Origin: Hydrangea macrophylla
Lineage: Eukaryota; Streptophyta; Magnoliopsida; Cornales; Hydrangeaceae
DNA length: 64,000 nt
Assembly: GCA_033977485.1 (NCBI GenBank)
Contig: CM066988.1
Span: 138,546,859 to 138,610,858, forward strand
Direction: 5' to 3'
The notes under the pieces are model-generated. The model had not been told where the DNA came from, ran no database searches, and was given only the letters and a program-made list of their open reading frames with translations. Shown in pieces: positions 1-10,054 of the stretch (positions within the stretch are counted from its first letter, which is position 1; each line of letters starts with the position of its first letter). The translations under genes were made by a program, and so were the position numbers.

Positions 1-426
1 CGCAAGCTGCCTCTTTTTTTTTTTTTTTTTTTGGTTGAACAAGACAGAAGAAGATGGGCGGCCGATGAATAGTGTCGTGAATAGTAGCATGAACAGTAGA
101 TGATGAACAGTGACTGTGAATAGTAACTGATGAACAGTGACTGAATAGTACCGATGAACAGTGTTGTGAATAGTAGCGTGAACAATAGGCGATGAACAGT
201 GACCGTGAATAGTGATGTGGATGATGATGGTTGCTGCTAGGGTTAGGGTTTATGTTTAAAGAGGAAATAAAATCAAATCCTCAAACAGATTTGACAAACT
301 AAACTTCTTTGATTGAAGAGATCCAAAAAGAGATCCGGCGGGCAGCGGAAAAGAGAACCTTGAGAGATCCGGCGGGCTGCCACCCGCAGGTGGCGGAAGC
401 TATTTTTCTAGGTCAAAAATCAACCC
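1..426 (-). mobile_element. Internal region of a small LTR retrotransposon (TRIM-like), partial
   Basis: This stretch lies just inside a primer-binding site at 427-438 that is read on the minus strand, so it is the start of the internal region of a minus-oriented LTR element running off the left edge. No reading frame longer than short noise is seen. Positions 62-220 hold a degenerate array in which TGAATAGT and TGAACAGT alternate about a dozen times. A short telomere-like run, TAGGGTTAGGGTTTA, lies near 238-252. The small LTR (164 bp) and lack of coding sequence suggest a non-autonomous TRIM or a decayed copia element. Confidence 0.55.
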
Positions 427-438
427 GCTCTGATACCA
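427..438 (-). promoter_or_regulatory. Primer-binding site (initiator tRNA-Met)
   Basis: On the minus strand this reads TGGTATCAGAGC, the standard plant LTR-retrotransposon primer-binding site complementary to the 3' end of initiator methionine tRNA. It directly abuts the LTR at 439. Confidence 0.85.
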
Positions 439-602
439 TGTACATATTCATAATATTGATTATATTGAGGTAACAATAAGATTACAAGAGAGGCCTATAT
501 ATAGGCAACAACTTAAAATGAAAAAATACTAAATCGCCCATAGGGCTTACATAGTCAATGACCTAAGCAATGAATACTAAATGACTATTCTATCCTCTAA
601 CA
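439..602 (-). mobile_element. 5' LTR (164 bp) of the small minus-strand LTR element
   Basis: On the minus strand it starts TGTTAGAGGATAG and ends ATATGTACA immediately before the primer-binding site, so it has the TG...CA ends expected of an LTR. A TATATAGGC-type TATA-like stretch lies near 497-507 on the plus strand. The partner 3' LTR is outside the window. Confidence 0.65.
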
Positions 603-701
603 GAAGCCAAAGGGTCAATTGTAAGTGGGTATTTGTGACTGTAAAAGTTACAAGAAATTGGAGATTGTGATTGTAAAAGTTGCAGAAAATTGGAGAGGAA
701 A

Positions 702-702
<1 letters not shown>

Positions 703-757
<55 letters not shown>
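703..757. repeat. (GA)n microsatellite running into a 30-base G run
   Basis: About 13 GA units (703-728) pass directly into an uninterrupted run of 30 G (728-757). The run could form G-quadruplex on the plus strand and is prone to length error in sequencing. Confidence 0.9.
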
Positions 758-758
<1 letters not shown>

Positions 759-1231
759 GGAGGAGATACATTAGACAATTACAGGTGTGTGTGAGGGCAA
801 TGAAAATGTGGATGGGTTTCGTTTTTGAAGGTGGGTTAGTGCCTGATGGTTACTTTTCTGGCAGTTGATATGGCATAAGAGAGTGGGTGGTTTTCTATAT
901 CTTTAAATTTAAATAGAAAAAAGGAAAATAGGAGATAAAAAGGTTTGAGGGACGTTAAAATTAGATGTGAGATGGTTTTATGTATGTATAGTTGCAGTAT
1001 CTATATTATATGATAAGGCAATGACACATGTCTTTATACTGAATTGGCAATGCCAAGTGTCTCCTACATTGGTATCTATATATTTATATATATATATATA
1101 TATATTCACAGCTCATATCTTGGTGAAGAATTATAAGCTAATCACATTACAATGCATACAAGATATGCTAGCACATCTTGGATAAAATCCAATCTCCATA
1201 ACAAAAGTTGTGTATCCAACTGTATCTCTAG
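758..1231. other. Unassigned AT-rich DNA
   Basis: No gene or complete element recognised. It contains a TA dinucleotide run near 1077-1106. Confidence 0.6.
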
Positions 1232-1820
1232 TATGTTTGGGAGTTTAGGGGAGAAAAGAAAAAAAAAAAAAGAAAGTCACAAGTGAGGAGAGATAAGAAA
1301 AGAAGAGAAACGATGATGGTTTCTTTCATTTTGTTTGGGAGTTTAGGAGAGAATAGAAAATGAGTTTCTTTCCTCTTGTTTGGGAGTTGAGAAGAAAAGA
1401 AAGAAAGTTACCATTCTACCCATTAATGACTTGAACTAATGAAGCCTTTAACATCTCTTCTTTTCATTTTCTATTTACACCAAATAACATCCAGATTTAT
1501 TTAGTACGTGAGCTTTTTTCTTTGTTAGGAGAGAGAATACACGTATATAGTGTATTAGGAGCCTAGGACTTAGATGGAATTAAAATTAGTTAATAATTAA
1601 ATAAAGCGTATTGTGGGTATTAATAAAAATTCATTAAACCCCACTTTATTTTCTCTCCTTTTCTTCCCAATTTGGAGCGAAAGAAATTGAGAGAGTGGGG
1701 ATTAGTTCTCTCTCCTTTTCTGTCCTCACTTAAACTCCCAAATGAGAGAAAGCGAACGAAAGTGAGGTACTTTCTCTCCTTTTCTCTTCCTTTCTCTCGT
1801 TTTTTAAACTCCCAAACATA
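1232..1820. mobile_element. Candidate MITE with TATGTTTGGGAGTTTA ends
   Basis: The left end TATGTTTGGGAGTTTA (1232-1247) is matched by its inverse TAAACTCCCAAACATA at 1805-1820. The interior is purine-rich on the left and pyrimidine-rich on the right and contains further copies of TTTGGGAGTT. No clean target-site duplication was found, so the superfamily is open; hAT or Mutator-like is most plausible. Confidence 0.5.
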
Positions 1821-1827
1821 GTGTAAT

Positions 1828-1854
1828 GGAGAGAGAGAGAGAGAGAGAGAGAGA
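1828..1854. repeat. (GA)n microsatellite
   Basis: About 13 uninterrupted GA units. Confidence 0.85.
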
Positions 1855-2533
1855 AACTGCTTTCTCTATAGAACTATTGTTTTCTCCTCCATCCTATACA
1901 ATATATAGGAGAGAAGTCCTAGATGGGTTCTATTTAGGAAGCCCTAAATAATCTCTCTACATGGGTCATCCTATTCGGTCTGGACACACCCATGGGCGCC
2001 CCAGTTTTAATACCCAAAGTCTAACATCTCAAAAGGTAGGATCATTACAAAATTAAAAAATCTCCTATTTGTACATGTTTTGGTGAAATTTAATCTGTGT
2101 TTTGTGAATTTCTCTAGATCACTCAATGGCCTTAGTGGAATTTGAAATGTGGAGACAACAATATTCTAATGGCATATTTCCCAAAAAAAAAAAAAAAGTT
2201 TTCTTTAAACTTGTGTGTGAGGTATATTTGGAATGGCAACTTCAGAATGCATTTTTACCACCGTTTGGAATGACATTTGTGGAATGCAATCTCGCTAGTT
2301 ATTATTACATTATCATCTGCATATTTATCCTATTTAAAAGATGCATTCTAATACGGTTTTTGCTTCTTCAAAAAATCAAGTCTTATTTGCTTTTGCTTTT
2401 AAGTTGGAGGAGATAACTTGCATATATGTACATGGGTTGGGGGTTGATGGAAATCCATACTCCTTCACCTTTATAACAAAGAACTCTTACTCTATAATGT
2501 TTCCATCTTCATCTCTACCCTTGTTCCATCTTT

Positions 2534-2592
<59 letters not shown>

Positions 2593-3059
2593 ATCTAAAG
2601 TAGGTAAAAAAAAAAAAAGAAATATTTTTATAAGAACCGAGCAGCCGATTCATTTTAATTTTATCTGCAAGTCTTCTGGACTCGTTACCTTCGTGAAGGC
2701 AGTCAACAACTTGGCTTCTTTAAATGCTCTTTTTAACTGGATGAACTTGGTTTATTTATTTATTAGGAATAGCAGACTGGTGAGTTCTGTATGCTTTTTG
2801 TTAATGACTTTATTATCGCATTGCAGTTCCAGAATTCTGTATCATCCATTGTTCTTTTACACTGTTTTCCATTTATGTTTCTTCCAGCCTAGTAACTATT
2901 GTTAATAACTTACAATCAAATGTCGCCTCAACAAAATGAGTAATTCTATGCTTCCCAAATTTTGTATCCTGAATGCTTTCCAAATTTTGTGTCCTAGATT
3001 AAGTAAATCTAATTAATTGAACAGGAAATTAACAAGGAAAAAAGTGCAAGTTTTCCTAC
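1855..3059. other. Unassigned DNA with a long (CT)n run
   Basis: No coding region was supported. A (CT)n microsatellite of about 26 units occupies 2538-2589, and reading frames through it are low complexity. The remainder may be diverged RLK flanking sequence, since the pseudogene at 3060-3835 ends here without its last kinase exons. Confidence 0.5.
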
Positions 3060-3835
3060 TTAATATGTTCCAACAATTCTACTTGTGTTGGGCTTGAGAT
3101 TCATTCTCTCCAAAAATTCTAGCCGTAACAAAATCAGTATTTTGGGGTTAATGTTTTTATCCAATAAAATGCTGCTGGTTTTCACAGCTCTATGGATGAT
3201 TCTTAGCCTCTATCCCTTCAATAATACGGATGCACAATTTCCAGTATAGTAAAGCTCGTTTTGCTGCATCTAGCACAAGTATTTGCTTTGACTACACATG
3301 CAAGCAGGGTTTGATTGATGACTTGAGAGGTGTATATATATATCACCTTATTGACAGGCCCAAAACCAACCTGACCAATCAGATTTGCTTCAGAGAAGTG
3401 ATCTGTAGCAAATTATATGCTAGTAAAACGGAAGAGTGGTAACTCGTGATCCTTACTTCTGATTCACCCTCGCTTCTGTGCATCACAGAGTTCCTTCATA
3501 GCTTCTGTGTTGAAACTTACTTCATTCACTAGTTGCCGTGTGTCTTGCTCATCCCATGTTTGTAGCTTCCACTCATTCCTGGTAGGTATTATAAACAATA
3601 AAAATTAAAAAGAAAGAAGAAAAAAAAAAAAGAAAAGAAAAATTCGATTTACAAAGTAGCTTAAGAGTTGAATCATGAGTCTCACACGTAAGCAAAACAT
3701 AAAAGTACCTCCAAATGAGCAAATCTCTGCTTGATAACTAGCAGAATAAGGACACTGCAGTAAGAACTATCAGAGAAGCAAATGGACCACCAATTATTAA
3801 CCACAGCTGCCTCTTTCTTGGAGAGTTTGGATCTT
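3060..3835 (-). pseudogene. RLK pseudogene (transmembrane and kinase exons), CES101-like
   Basis: Read on the minus strand, three blocks match exons of the intact gene at 14560-37863. Positions 3835-3731 match the transmembrane exon ([19 protein letters not shown], then a stop). Positions 3579-3345 match the juxtamembrane and glycine-loop exon (NEVSFNTEAMKELCDAQK, then GQVGFGPV in place of GQGGFGPV). Positions 3280-3060 match the catalytic-loop exon (DAAKRALLYWKL, then IIHRAVK). The exon carrying the catalytic lysine is absent between the second and third blocks. A deletion removes the residues before the catalytic loop, HRD has become HRA, DFG is not readable, and there are frameshifts and stops. 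The last two exons and the whole ectodomain exon were not found. It is an inverted, clearly dead paralogue of the downstream gene. Confidence 0.8.
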
Positions 3836-4591
3836 TGGCCTTTGTGTATGCATGGAAGATCTGCAGCAGAAGGTGAAATTAATCAATGCACATGCAAGAA
3901 ACCAAAAAAAAGGCTGCCTACCCAAATTTTTAGTTTATAAAGATAGCTAAAAAACATGTTCATAAACGTTAATCGGGTTATGGGATTGCACCACATTTTG
4001 CCTAAATATAAATTCATAAAAAATTTCCTAAACAACAGATGTTACAAATGCGTTCCATGTCCAAAAGGGATGACAGAAAGCAACTGGATCATTAACCAGA
4101 TTACTTTTCAGACAAAATGCAGTAATTTTAAAGATTTAACTACACTTTGTTACACATTGAATTCAAGAGCCATAGCTTTAGAGCAAAGAATTTTACTCAG
4201 AGTATGGTATAGGAGTGCTCTTAGAGAATAATGCAAAAAAAAAAAAAAAAAACACTTTGTGTAAGTTGTTTACAAACTTGAATTAAGAACAAAAGGATAT
4301 GTAATACTTTTGGAAAGCTTTACATAGCAAGTTGGCACCAAAAATATAATCTCAGCTCGAAATACATTGGCACGCGATAAAAATATATATATATATATTT
4401 ATTAGTACATTGTTTGTTACCATCCTATGGGAAAGTCGTTCCATTGCCACATTGTTACCATCTAATGCAAACCATGATTACTTCCAATTGGCACACTAAA
4501 AAATATTTTCCAACTTAAAAAAAATGGTGACTACAGATTAGAACATAGTTACTTAACACCCATTTGTTTAACTCAAAAACAACATATACCG
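3836..4591. other. Unassigned DNA between RLK pseudogene and SINE
   Basis: AT-rich sequence with poly-A runs and a TA run near 4385-4399. It may be remnant intron of the minus-strand RLK pseudogene; no exon was recognised. Confidence 0.5.
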
Positions 4592-4707
4592 CATAGGTTG
4601 GCATAACTCAAGTGGCAAAGAGTTTGGCATATATAAGTCCCCTCTAATTCCTAGATTCGGTGTTCGAACCTCATCCCCTCCCCTCCCCTGTATCAAAAAA
4701 AAAAAAC
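4592..4707 (+). mobile_element. tRNA-derived SINE
   Basis: An A-box-like stretch (AACTCAAGTGGCAAAGAG, about 4608-4625) and a B-box GTGTTCGAACCTC (about 4660-4672) are spaced as in a polymerase III promoter, followed by an A tail of 12 bases. Imperfect duplicates flank it: CAACATATACCGCATA before and CAACGATATACCATA after. It interrupts flanking DNA that is duplicated near 10.6 kb without this insertion. Confidence 0.7.
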
Positions 4708-5110
4708 CACAACGATATACCATAAATTGGAACCTTTGCATCATCAATGCAACCTGCAGTTTCATGACCATTTGGCACCCTAATTTTATTTTATTTTTTT
4801 GCTAAAACTTAAAAACTTGTGGCTTCTGCAAATATAGCAATAGAAGGGGGGTACCAGAAAGGAATAGAAAAGAAATTAAATACTAAACCCATTTGGGCAA
4901 ATCTGAACGATTAAGCAGTTTTTTTTTTTTTTTTTTTCAGTTTCACAGATTTGCTTTAAACAAAAACAACTTGATCATTTTTTTATAACGATCGTGAATC
5001 GACCACATACCAAAAGAAATTTAAATTTACAATTCAGTTTTTCACCCAAAAAAAGTGCTATTGCTCTGCTTTAAAACATGGTTACAAATCTCTATACACA
5101 GAAGAACTTG
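4708..5110. repeat. Segmental duplicate of 10630-11110
   Basis: Shares long matching stretches with 10630-11110, for example AAAAGAAATTTAAATTTACA and GGTTACAAATCTCTATACAC in both, in the same order. In the second copy the block leads directly into an RLK first-exon fragment, so the duplication unit included RLK upstream sequence. Confidence 0.75.
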
Positions 5111-5145
5111 CAGTTGGAAAGGCTTCTTTTGCATATTGTTTGCAT

Positions 5146-5148
<3 letters not shown>

Positions 5149-5179
<31 letters not shown>
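5149..5179. repeat. (GA)n microsatellite
   Basis: About 15 GA units. Confidence 0.85.
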
Positions 5180-5181
<2 letters not shown>

Positions 5182-5373
5182 AACCGGTTTCACATGGATA
5201 ATCAACCATTCAACCCTGCCAGTATGGTTTATTACATCCAGGGAGGTGAGAAAGGGGTTATGTTATGCGTCATACAAGCAGGACCACCTAGTCGTATCAC
5301 GGGACAGAACAACTATTACCCAAATGTGCAAACTTAAAGTGCAAGTGTTAAATGAGAAAAAATCAAACAAGCC

Positions 5374-5828
5374 TAGGGATGGCAATGGGGTGGGTTTTTC
5401 GGGTTTCCCGCCTCGCCCCTAATAGGTAGGGTATGGGGGGCTTAATAGGGTTAGGGGTGGGTATGTGGGAGGTTTTCAAAACCCGGGTCAGGGTCGGGTC
5501 GGGTCAAAAAATCCGCCCCCGCCCTAATATACTTGTATTTATATTTTTACCCCTCAATAGTTATGTGTATTACCATTTTAAAAAAAAAAACTATACTATT
5601 AGGGAACTAATTGAGTAAGTTAAAAAAAACTGCACTATTAGAGAAAAAAATGCATTAAAAAAATTGCTTTTTCAATTTGTGTACCAAAAAAAAAAAACAT
5701 AATCGGGACGGGGCGGGGGCGGGGAGAGCACTATGCAGGGCGAGACGGGGCGGGGGAAGGGTTTACTGAAGCGGGGCGGGGGCGGAATATGGGGGCCCCG
5801 TTCCATACCCGCCCCCTTGCCATCCCTA
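5374..5828. mobile_element. hAT-type MITE (455 bp), TAGGGATGGCAA ends
   Basis: Perfect 12-bp terminal inverted repeats (TAGGGATGGCAA and TTGCCATCCCTA) are flanked by a perfect 8-bp target duplication AACAAGCC (5366-5373 and 5829-5836). The ends are extremely G- or C-rich (GGGCGGGG-type runs) around an A/T-rich centre. It has no coding capacity. The 8-bp duplication places it with hAT. Confidence 0.88.
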
Positions 5829-5901
5829 AACAAGCCCTAAGAAGACTTTTTTTTTTCGGGAAAGCCCTAAGAAGACTAGAATGGCTAAAGAGTAATATTT
5901 T

Positions 5902-6044
5902 GGGCACTAACAACTTCCACTAACACTTACTAACACACTCTATCTCTCTCCTAGTGGTACTGCGGGACCCACTGCGGGTCCCGCAGTACCACTAGGAGAG
6001 AGATAGAGTGTGTTAGTAAGTGTTAGTGGAAGTTGTTAGTGCCC
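5902..6044. mobile_element. Perfect palindromic MITE-like hairpin, 69-bp arms
   Basis: Positions 5902-5970 are an exact reverse complement of 5976-6044, leaving a 5-base loop ACTGC. The core holds TATCTCTCTCCTAG...CTAGGAGAGAGATA, related to the cores of the inverted repeats at 10379-10552 and 35662-35819. No target duplication was resolved. The perfect arms indicate a young insertion or a gene-converted hairpin. Confidence 0.8.
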
Positions 6045-6679
6045 CTAGCATTGCCCATGGCTAAAACACCCTTATTAAAGTTACAAGTCTTTACTAACTT
6101 CATTTGGTTTTCGGTGTAGTGGTAAGTGCAAGGAATTTGCAGTGAGTGGACTTGGGAGTCTACACTAGACCGCCAGAATAAACATGACTATAAAGGTTTT
6201 TTTTATTTTTTTTTGGAATAATTAAAATTCAGTCTACTTTATGTAGAGTATTTAAAAGTCAGTTAAGTGCTTTATTGAAAACAAAAAAAAAAGTTTATAT
6301 AAAGTCATTAAATTAAAAATGCATTAACTTTTTGTCTAATACGCCTAAAATACCCCTCTCTTTGGTCTTTCTCTCTCTCCTCACATGGCCACCACCACCA
6401 CCACCGGCAGCCACCTCCACCAGTCGCCGCCACCAACACCACTGGCCCCCACCATCGGCCGCCGCCGCCACCACCACTACCTCTCTGTTTTTTTTTCCCT
6501 CTATATCTCTCTCTATATATACATGAGTATATATATATATATCTAAGATATGGCCATCACCACCCATACCTCTCTCTATCTCTTATCTCTCTTCTTACCA
6601 CCACCACAAGCCACCTCCCTCATTCACCACAGCCATTGCAGGAAAAAAAAAAAAAAAAAGAGAGAGAGTTAAAGTTTTT

Positions 6680-6860
6680 GGAGCAACTGACAAATCGAAG
6701 GAGCAACCATCAAACATAAGGAGCAACTCAACAAACGTATCGGGAGCAACTCACTAAACGTAAGGAGCAACTCACCAAACATATCGGGAGCAACTAACCA
6801 AATGTAAGGAGCAACTCACCAAACATATCAGGAGCAACTCACCAAACGTGTTGCTCCTTA
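6680..6860. repeat. GGAGCAAC tandem array, forward arm
   Basis: Eight units of about 20-23 bp, each starting GGAGCAAC and followed by variants of TCACCAAACATATC or TCACTAAACGTAA. Long and short units roughly alternate. Confidence 0.8.
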
Positions 6861-7130
6861 CCACCACCGGTTGCCGCCACCACCACCGGCAGCCGCCATC
6901 ACCACCGGGCCACCACCACCACCCCAACTTCTTTATCTCTTCTCTATCTTTAATCTCATCTCTCTCTTCTCACAACCACCTCCACCACCAACACCACCAC
7001 CACCATACTCAAACCCCAATCTCTCTGTATCTCTCATCTCTCTTCTCAGCACCACCACCACCACCACGGACCATCTTCCTCATCCACCATCACCATTGCA
7101 GAAAAGAAAAAGAAAAAAAAGTTACAGGTT

Positions 7131-7269
7131 GGAGCAACTGTCCAAACGTATCGGGAGCAACTCACTAAACGTAGGGAGCAACACTTTTGGTGATTTTCTC
7201 ATTCTATTTGGTGAGTTGCTCCCGATACGCTTGGTGAGTTGCTCCTTCCATTTGGGCAGTTGCTCCAAA
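7131..7269. repeat. GGAGCAAC array with internal inversion
   Basis: Two to three forward units (7131-7183) are followed by three reverse-complement units (GTGAGTTGCTCC form, 7209-7269). This block can fold on itself and also pair with the array at 6680-6860. Confidence 0.75.
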
Positions 7270-7979
7270 AACATGCAACTTTTTTTTTTTTTTTTTTTTG
7301 CAGTGGCGGTGGTGGGTGAATGAGGTACCCCGTGATGGTGGTGGTGGTGAAAACAGAGATAAGAGATACAAAGAGCTTGGGGTGGTGGTGACCATATGTT
7401 AGATATGTATATATACTCATGTATATATATATAGAGAGAGAGAGAGAGAGGGGGGTTGGGGTTTGAGTTTGGGTTTGGATTAGTGGTAGTGGTGGTGGTG
7501 GCTGTGAGAAGAGAGAGAGAGAGAGAGATAGAGAGGTTTGGTTGGGGGGTGGGGGTGGTGGTAGTGGTAGTGGTAGTGGTGGGGGTGGTGGCCCTTTGGT
7601 GGCAGCGGTGGCCAGTGGTGGTGGCCTGTGGTGGTGGCGGCGGTGGCCAGTGGTGGTGGCGGTGTTGGTCGTTGGTGGTGGTGGTGGCGGCGGCTGCCAG
7701 TGGTGGTGGTGGTGGTAGCCATGTGAGGAGAGAGAGAAGAGATAAGGAGGGGTATTTTAGATATTTTACACTAAAGTTGATGTATTTCTAATTTACAAAA
7801 AGTACTAGACTGACTTTTAAATACTCTACATAAAATAGACTGAATTTTAATTATCCTTTTTTTTTTTAACTATATGACCATAAGTTAAATACCTTATTAA
7901 ATACCTTATTTCTGCTCACTTCAATCACTTGTAAATTTTTGAGTGTACGTAGTGATTGGTTAGCATGAGAAGGTTATAA

Positions 7980-8692
7980 GAGCAATTCCAATGGGATTAG
8001 GCAAATGGGCTTGGCAAAATACCAATTTGGCTAGTTGAATAGGAAAATGCCGAGCCAATATACTAAAGTCACTCCAACCACACTAGCCAAATGACTAGTT
8101 GTGTACTTTGTTTTGCCATATTTTCATTCAATCAATAACTTAAATTCTTTAATTAACCAGTAAATTGACATAAAAATGCTTAATACTTTTTAAAATTCAT
8201 TTAAATTAGAATGGAAAATGAAATATTAAAAATACACTTTTATTAATTACAATACATTTTTATTCACCCCAAAATTGCTCATCATTTGCTCTCCCTCCTA
8301 TCTCATTGGTGTAAAGTACTTGACCCCTCTACATTAACCAATGGGAGAGGAGGATGAACAAATGATTTGCAATTTTGGGGTGAGCAAAATTGCACTCTAT
8401 TAATTAATATTGCAACTCAATTAATCAAACCCAACCCAAACTAAATAAACCCACAATCCAAACCCAAATTATCAAATGTAAAACACAAACACTCTTGGCC
8501 CACAAATGACCAACGACCATGAATAGGGCGCGCCCTTTTTTTGCCTCACCTCAGAACCCTCTGCAATTTGGCTCGCAAATTGAGACGAGCCATTTCGGCT
8601 CATGTGATAGCTCTTTCTATTGGAGATCAAATTTTAGGTATTGGCTAGACATTTTGGTAGTTGAGGGGGTGGCTCATCCCTTGGAGATGGCC
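7980..8692. mobile_element. Tourist/PIF-Harbinger-like MITE (713 bp)
   Basis: The ends GAGCAATTCCAATGGG and CCCTTGGAGATGGCC are imperfect inverted repeats of the GRGCATCTCCAATGGG type. They are flanked by TAA on both sides (7977-7979 and 8693-8695), the 3-bp duplication usual for PIF/Harbinger. The insertion falls inside RLK coding sequence, so the empty site can be read from the paralogues. Confidence 0.75.
8264..8382. mobile_element. Small palindromic MITE nested in the Tourist-like element
   Basis: TCACCCCAAAATTG at the left is mirrored by CAATTTTGGGGTGA at the right. The imperfect arms extend about 45 bp each and include CATCATTTGCTC and ACAAATGATT. Confidence 0.65.
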
Positions 8693-8764
8693 TAAAGCTA
8701 CTTAAATGTCTCGTTGGTTCTTTTTTTGTGTTGGAACTTCCTATGTTGCTAGATGCACTGATGC

Positions 8765-9212
8765 AGGGCCGGTTCTGAGTATTTGGAGGTCCGAGACGAA
8801 CTATTAAAAGGGAGGCCTTTATACGGGGGTTCGGGGGTAGCGCCCCCAAAGCGGTTTTTTGGGGTCTACTTATACATAATTGACAATTTTTTTTTCGGGT
8901 TTACTGATACATAATTGACGATTTTTTTGGGGTCTACTTATAATATGAGTCTATTTGTGAAAATTAAACATTGTATGGTATCTTTTAAAATTCTAGTGGG
9001 GCCTATTTCTAAAACTCAAAAAATTCTTACACTAAAAATGTAATTTTCAAAATTCTAGGGCCTTTACTTTTGAGTTTCATATACATGTAAATTGGGCCTT
9101 GGGGGAGGCCTAAATGTAAAATACTAAAAATCTCAAAGTAAAAATGTAATTATAAAAATTTCATGAGGGCCCTCAAAATTTTGTGAACTCCCCCCCCCCT
9201 TGGGCCGGCCAA
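8765..9212. mobile_element. Non-autonomous DNA transposon with 10-bp target duplication
   Basis: The perfect duplicate GCACTGATGC flanks the element (8755-8764 and 9213-9222). The ends AGGGCCGG and CCGGCC are short inverted repeats. The inner block GGGGGTAGCGCCCCC is shared in form with the element at 29583-29960, so the two belong to one superfamily. A 9-10 bp duplication suggests Mutator-like. Confidence 0.7.
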
Positions 9213-9221
9213 GCACTGATG

Positions 9222-9640
9222 CTATGTTCGGTGTGAGGGAAGAAAGGAAGGAAGGAAAGGGGTGGAGGGAAGAGAGGAGGGAATAACGTAGAATCCCTTG
9301 TTTGGGAGGATGGAAGAGAGAAGGGAGAGGAAGAGGAAGAGAAACAGGAGAGGGATACATATTTCCTCCGGGCCCACAAATTTAAATCCGCCCAAAATTG
9401 GACAGAATAGGAGAGAGAAAAGTCTTCCCTTATCATTTGACTTTCTTGACATCCAAAGAAAGAAAAAAAATACTTTACTAATTTAAGGGTATAATAGTAA
9501 ATTGCCAAATATTCCATTCTTTCCCTCCCCATTTCCTTCTTATTTACCCAAACACAATGAACTTAAGAAAACCTCCTTTCTTTTTCCATCTCTCCTCATT
9601 TCCCTTCCATTCATTTTTCCGTCCCTCCTTTCAAACATAG
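9222..9640. mobile_element. Candidate MITE with CTATGTT ends
   Basis: CTATGTTCGG at the left is mirrored by AAACATAG at the right. The body is GGAAGG/AGGGAG-rich on the left and CCTTCC/CTCCC-rich on the right. It lies within the RLK exon fragment, since RLK-like sequence resumes after 9640. No target duplication was resolved. It may be a relative of the element at 1232-1820. Confidence 0.55.
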
Positions 9641-9790
9641 TGTGAGTTTTGGCGAGTTTATGACAAATTATAGATCCTTGCTGTTCTTTAAATTCATTGT
9701 GTGAGGTTTGTGCGAAGAGGCTTGTAAGCGTTCTAATCCTTGAATTCATAGTGGAACTTTGCCATCTTTTTGGTTGTGGACGAGCCTAAA

Positions 9791-10054
9791 ATTTGAACCC
9801 CTTTAAATGAGCTTGGCATGTTTATTCTTGAGCTTGACTCATTTATCATTTAAACAAGAAAATTGTGAAAAATATCTTGTGCAGTCGAATGGAGGACCTT
9901 CATTTTTTTTGAATCACAATGGGAGACCAATTTTCAAATGATAGTTTGCTTGTGTGCATCGAGATAAAGATATTTAACTAGTTTACAAATGATCCGGTAT
10001 TGAAACGTTTTCAGATATGAAATACAGTCGTGGGATTTTGTAAAATACAACCAA
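9791..10054. other. Unassigned sequence
   Basis: No gene or element recognised. Confidence 0.5.

Larger units (their letters stand above)
6220..7858. mobile_element. Fold-back / Mutator-like element with very long inverted repeats
   Basis: The left end (TAATTAAAATTCAGTCTAC, about 6222-6240) is mirrored at about 7836-7855. Similarity between the inverted arms continues inward for roughly 200 bp through GAGTATTTAAAAGTCAGT, CCCCTCTCT and a CCA-repeat tract on the left against a GGT-repeat tract on the right. The flanks are both T-rich, so a 9-bp T-rich duplication is possible but cannot be proven. The interior holds an array of GGAGCAACTCACCAAAC-type units (see 6680-6860 and 7131-7269). The frames through it are simple-repeat translations and not genes. 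Confidence 0.7.
7915..9790 (+). pseudogene. RLK first-exon fragment, split by three insertions
   Basis: Pieces at 7915-7979, 8693-8764 and about 9641-9690 line up with the start of the intact RLK gene: GCATGAGAAGG at the ATG, then TCTTTTTTTGTGTTGGAA in the signal-peptide region, then GGCGAGTTTATGACAAAT. Sequence from about 9690 to 9790 matches 11470-11560 downstream of the next RLK fragment. The exon is interrupted by a Tourist-like MITE (7980-8692), an element at 8765-9212 and another at about 9222-9640. Nothing beyond the first 50 or so codons survives. Confidence 0.7.

Noticed and set aside
238..252. Interstitial telomere repeat
   Set aside because: Only two units of TAGGGTT; such phrases are common in plant non-coding DNA.
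577..868. Pro-rich and Gly-rich frames
   Set aside because: They come from the G/C run and GA repeat at 703-757.
2341..2598. Ser/Leu-rich frame
   Set aside because: Created by the (CT)n microsatellite.
6117..6170. tRNA gene or SINE at GGTGTAGTGGTAAGTGC
   Set aside because: It has an A-box-like start, but no convincing B-box, cloverleaf or A tail at the right spacing. A similar scrap at 13488-13510 does not help.
6848..7323. Pro/His-rich frames of 106 and 150 codons
   Set aside because: CCA/CAC simple repeats inside the same fold-back element, with no conserved motif or codon bias.
7456..7791. Gly/Val-rich frame of 111 codons
   Set aside because: It is a translation of GGT repeats in the fold-back element; the opposite strand gives an equally long His/Pro-rich frame.
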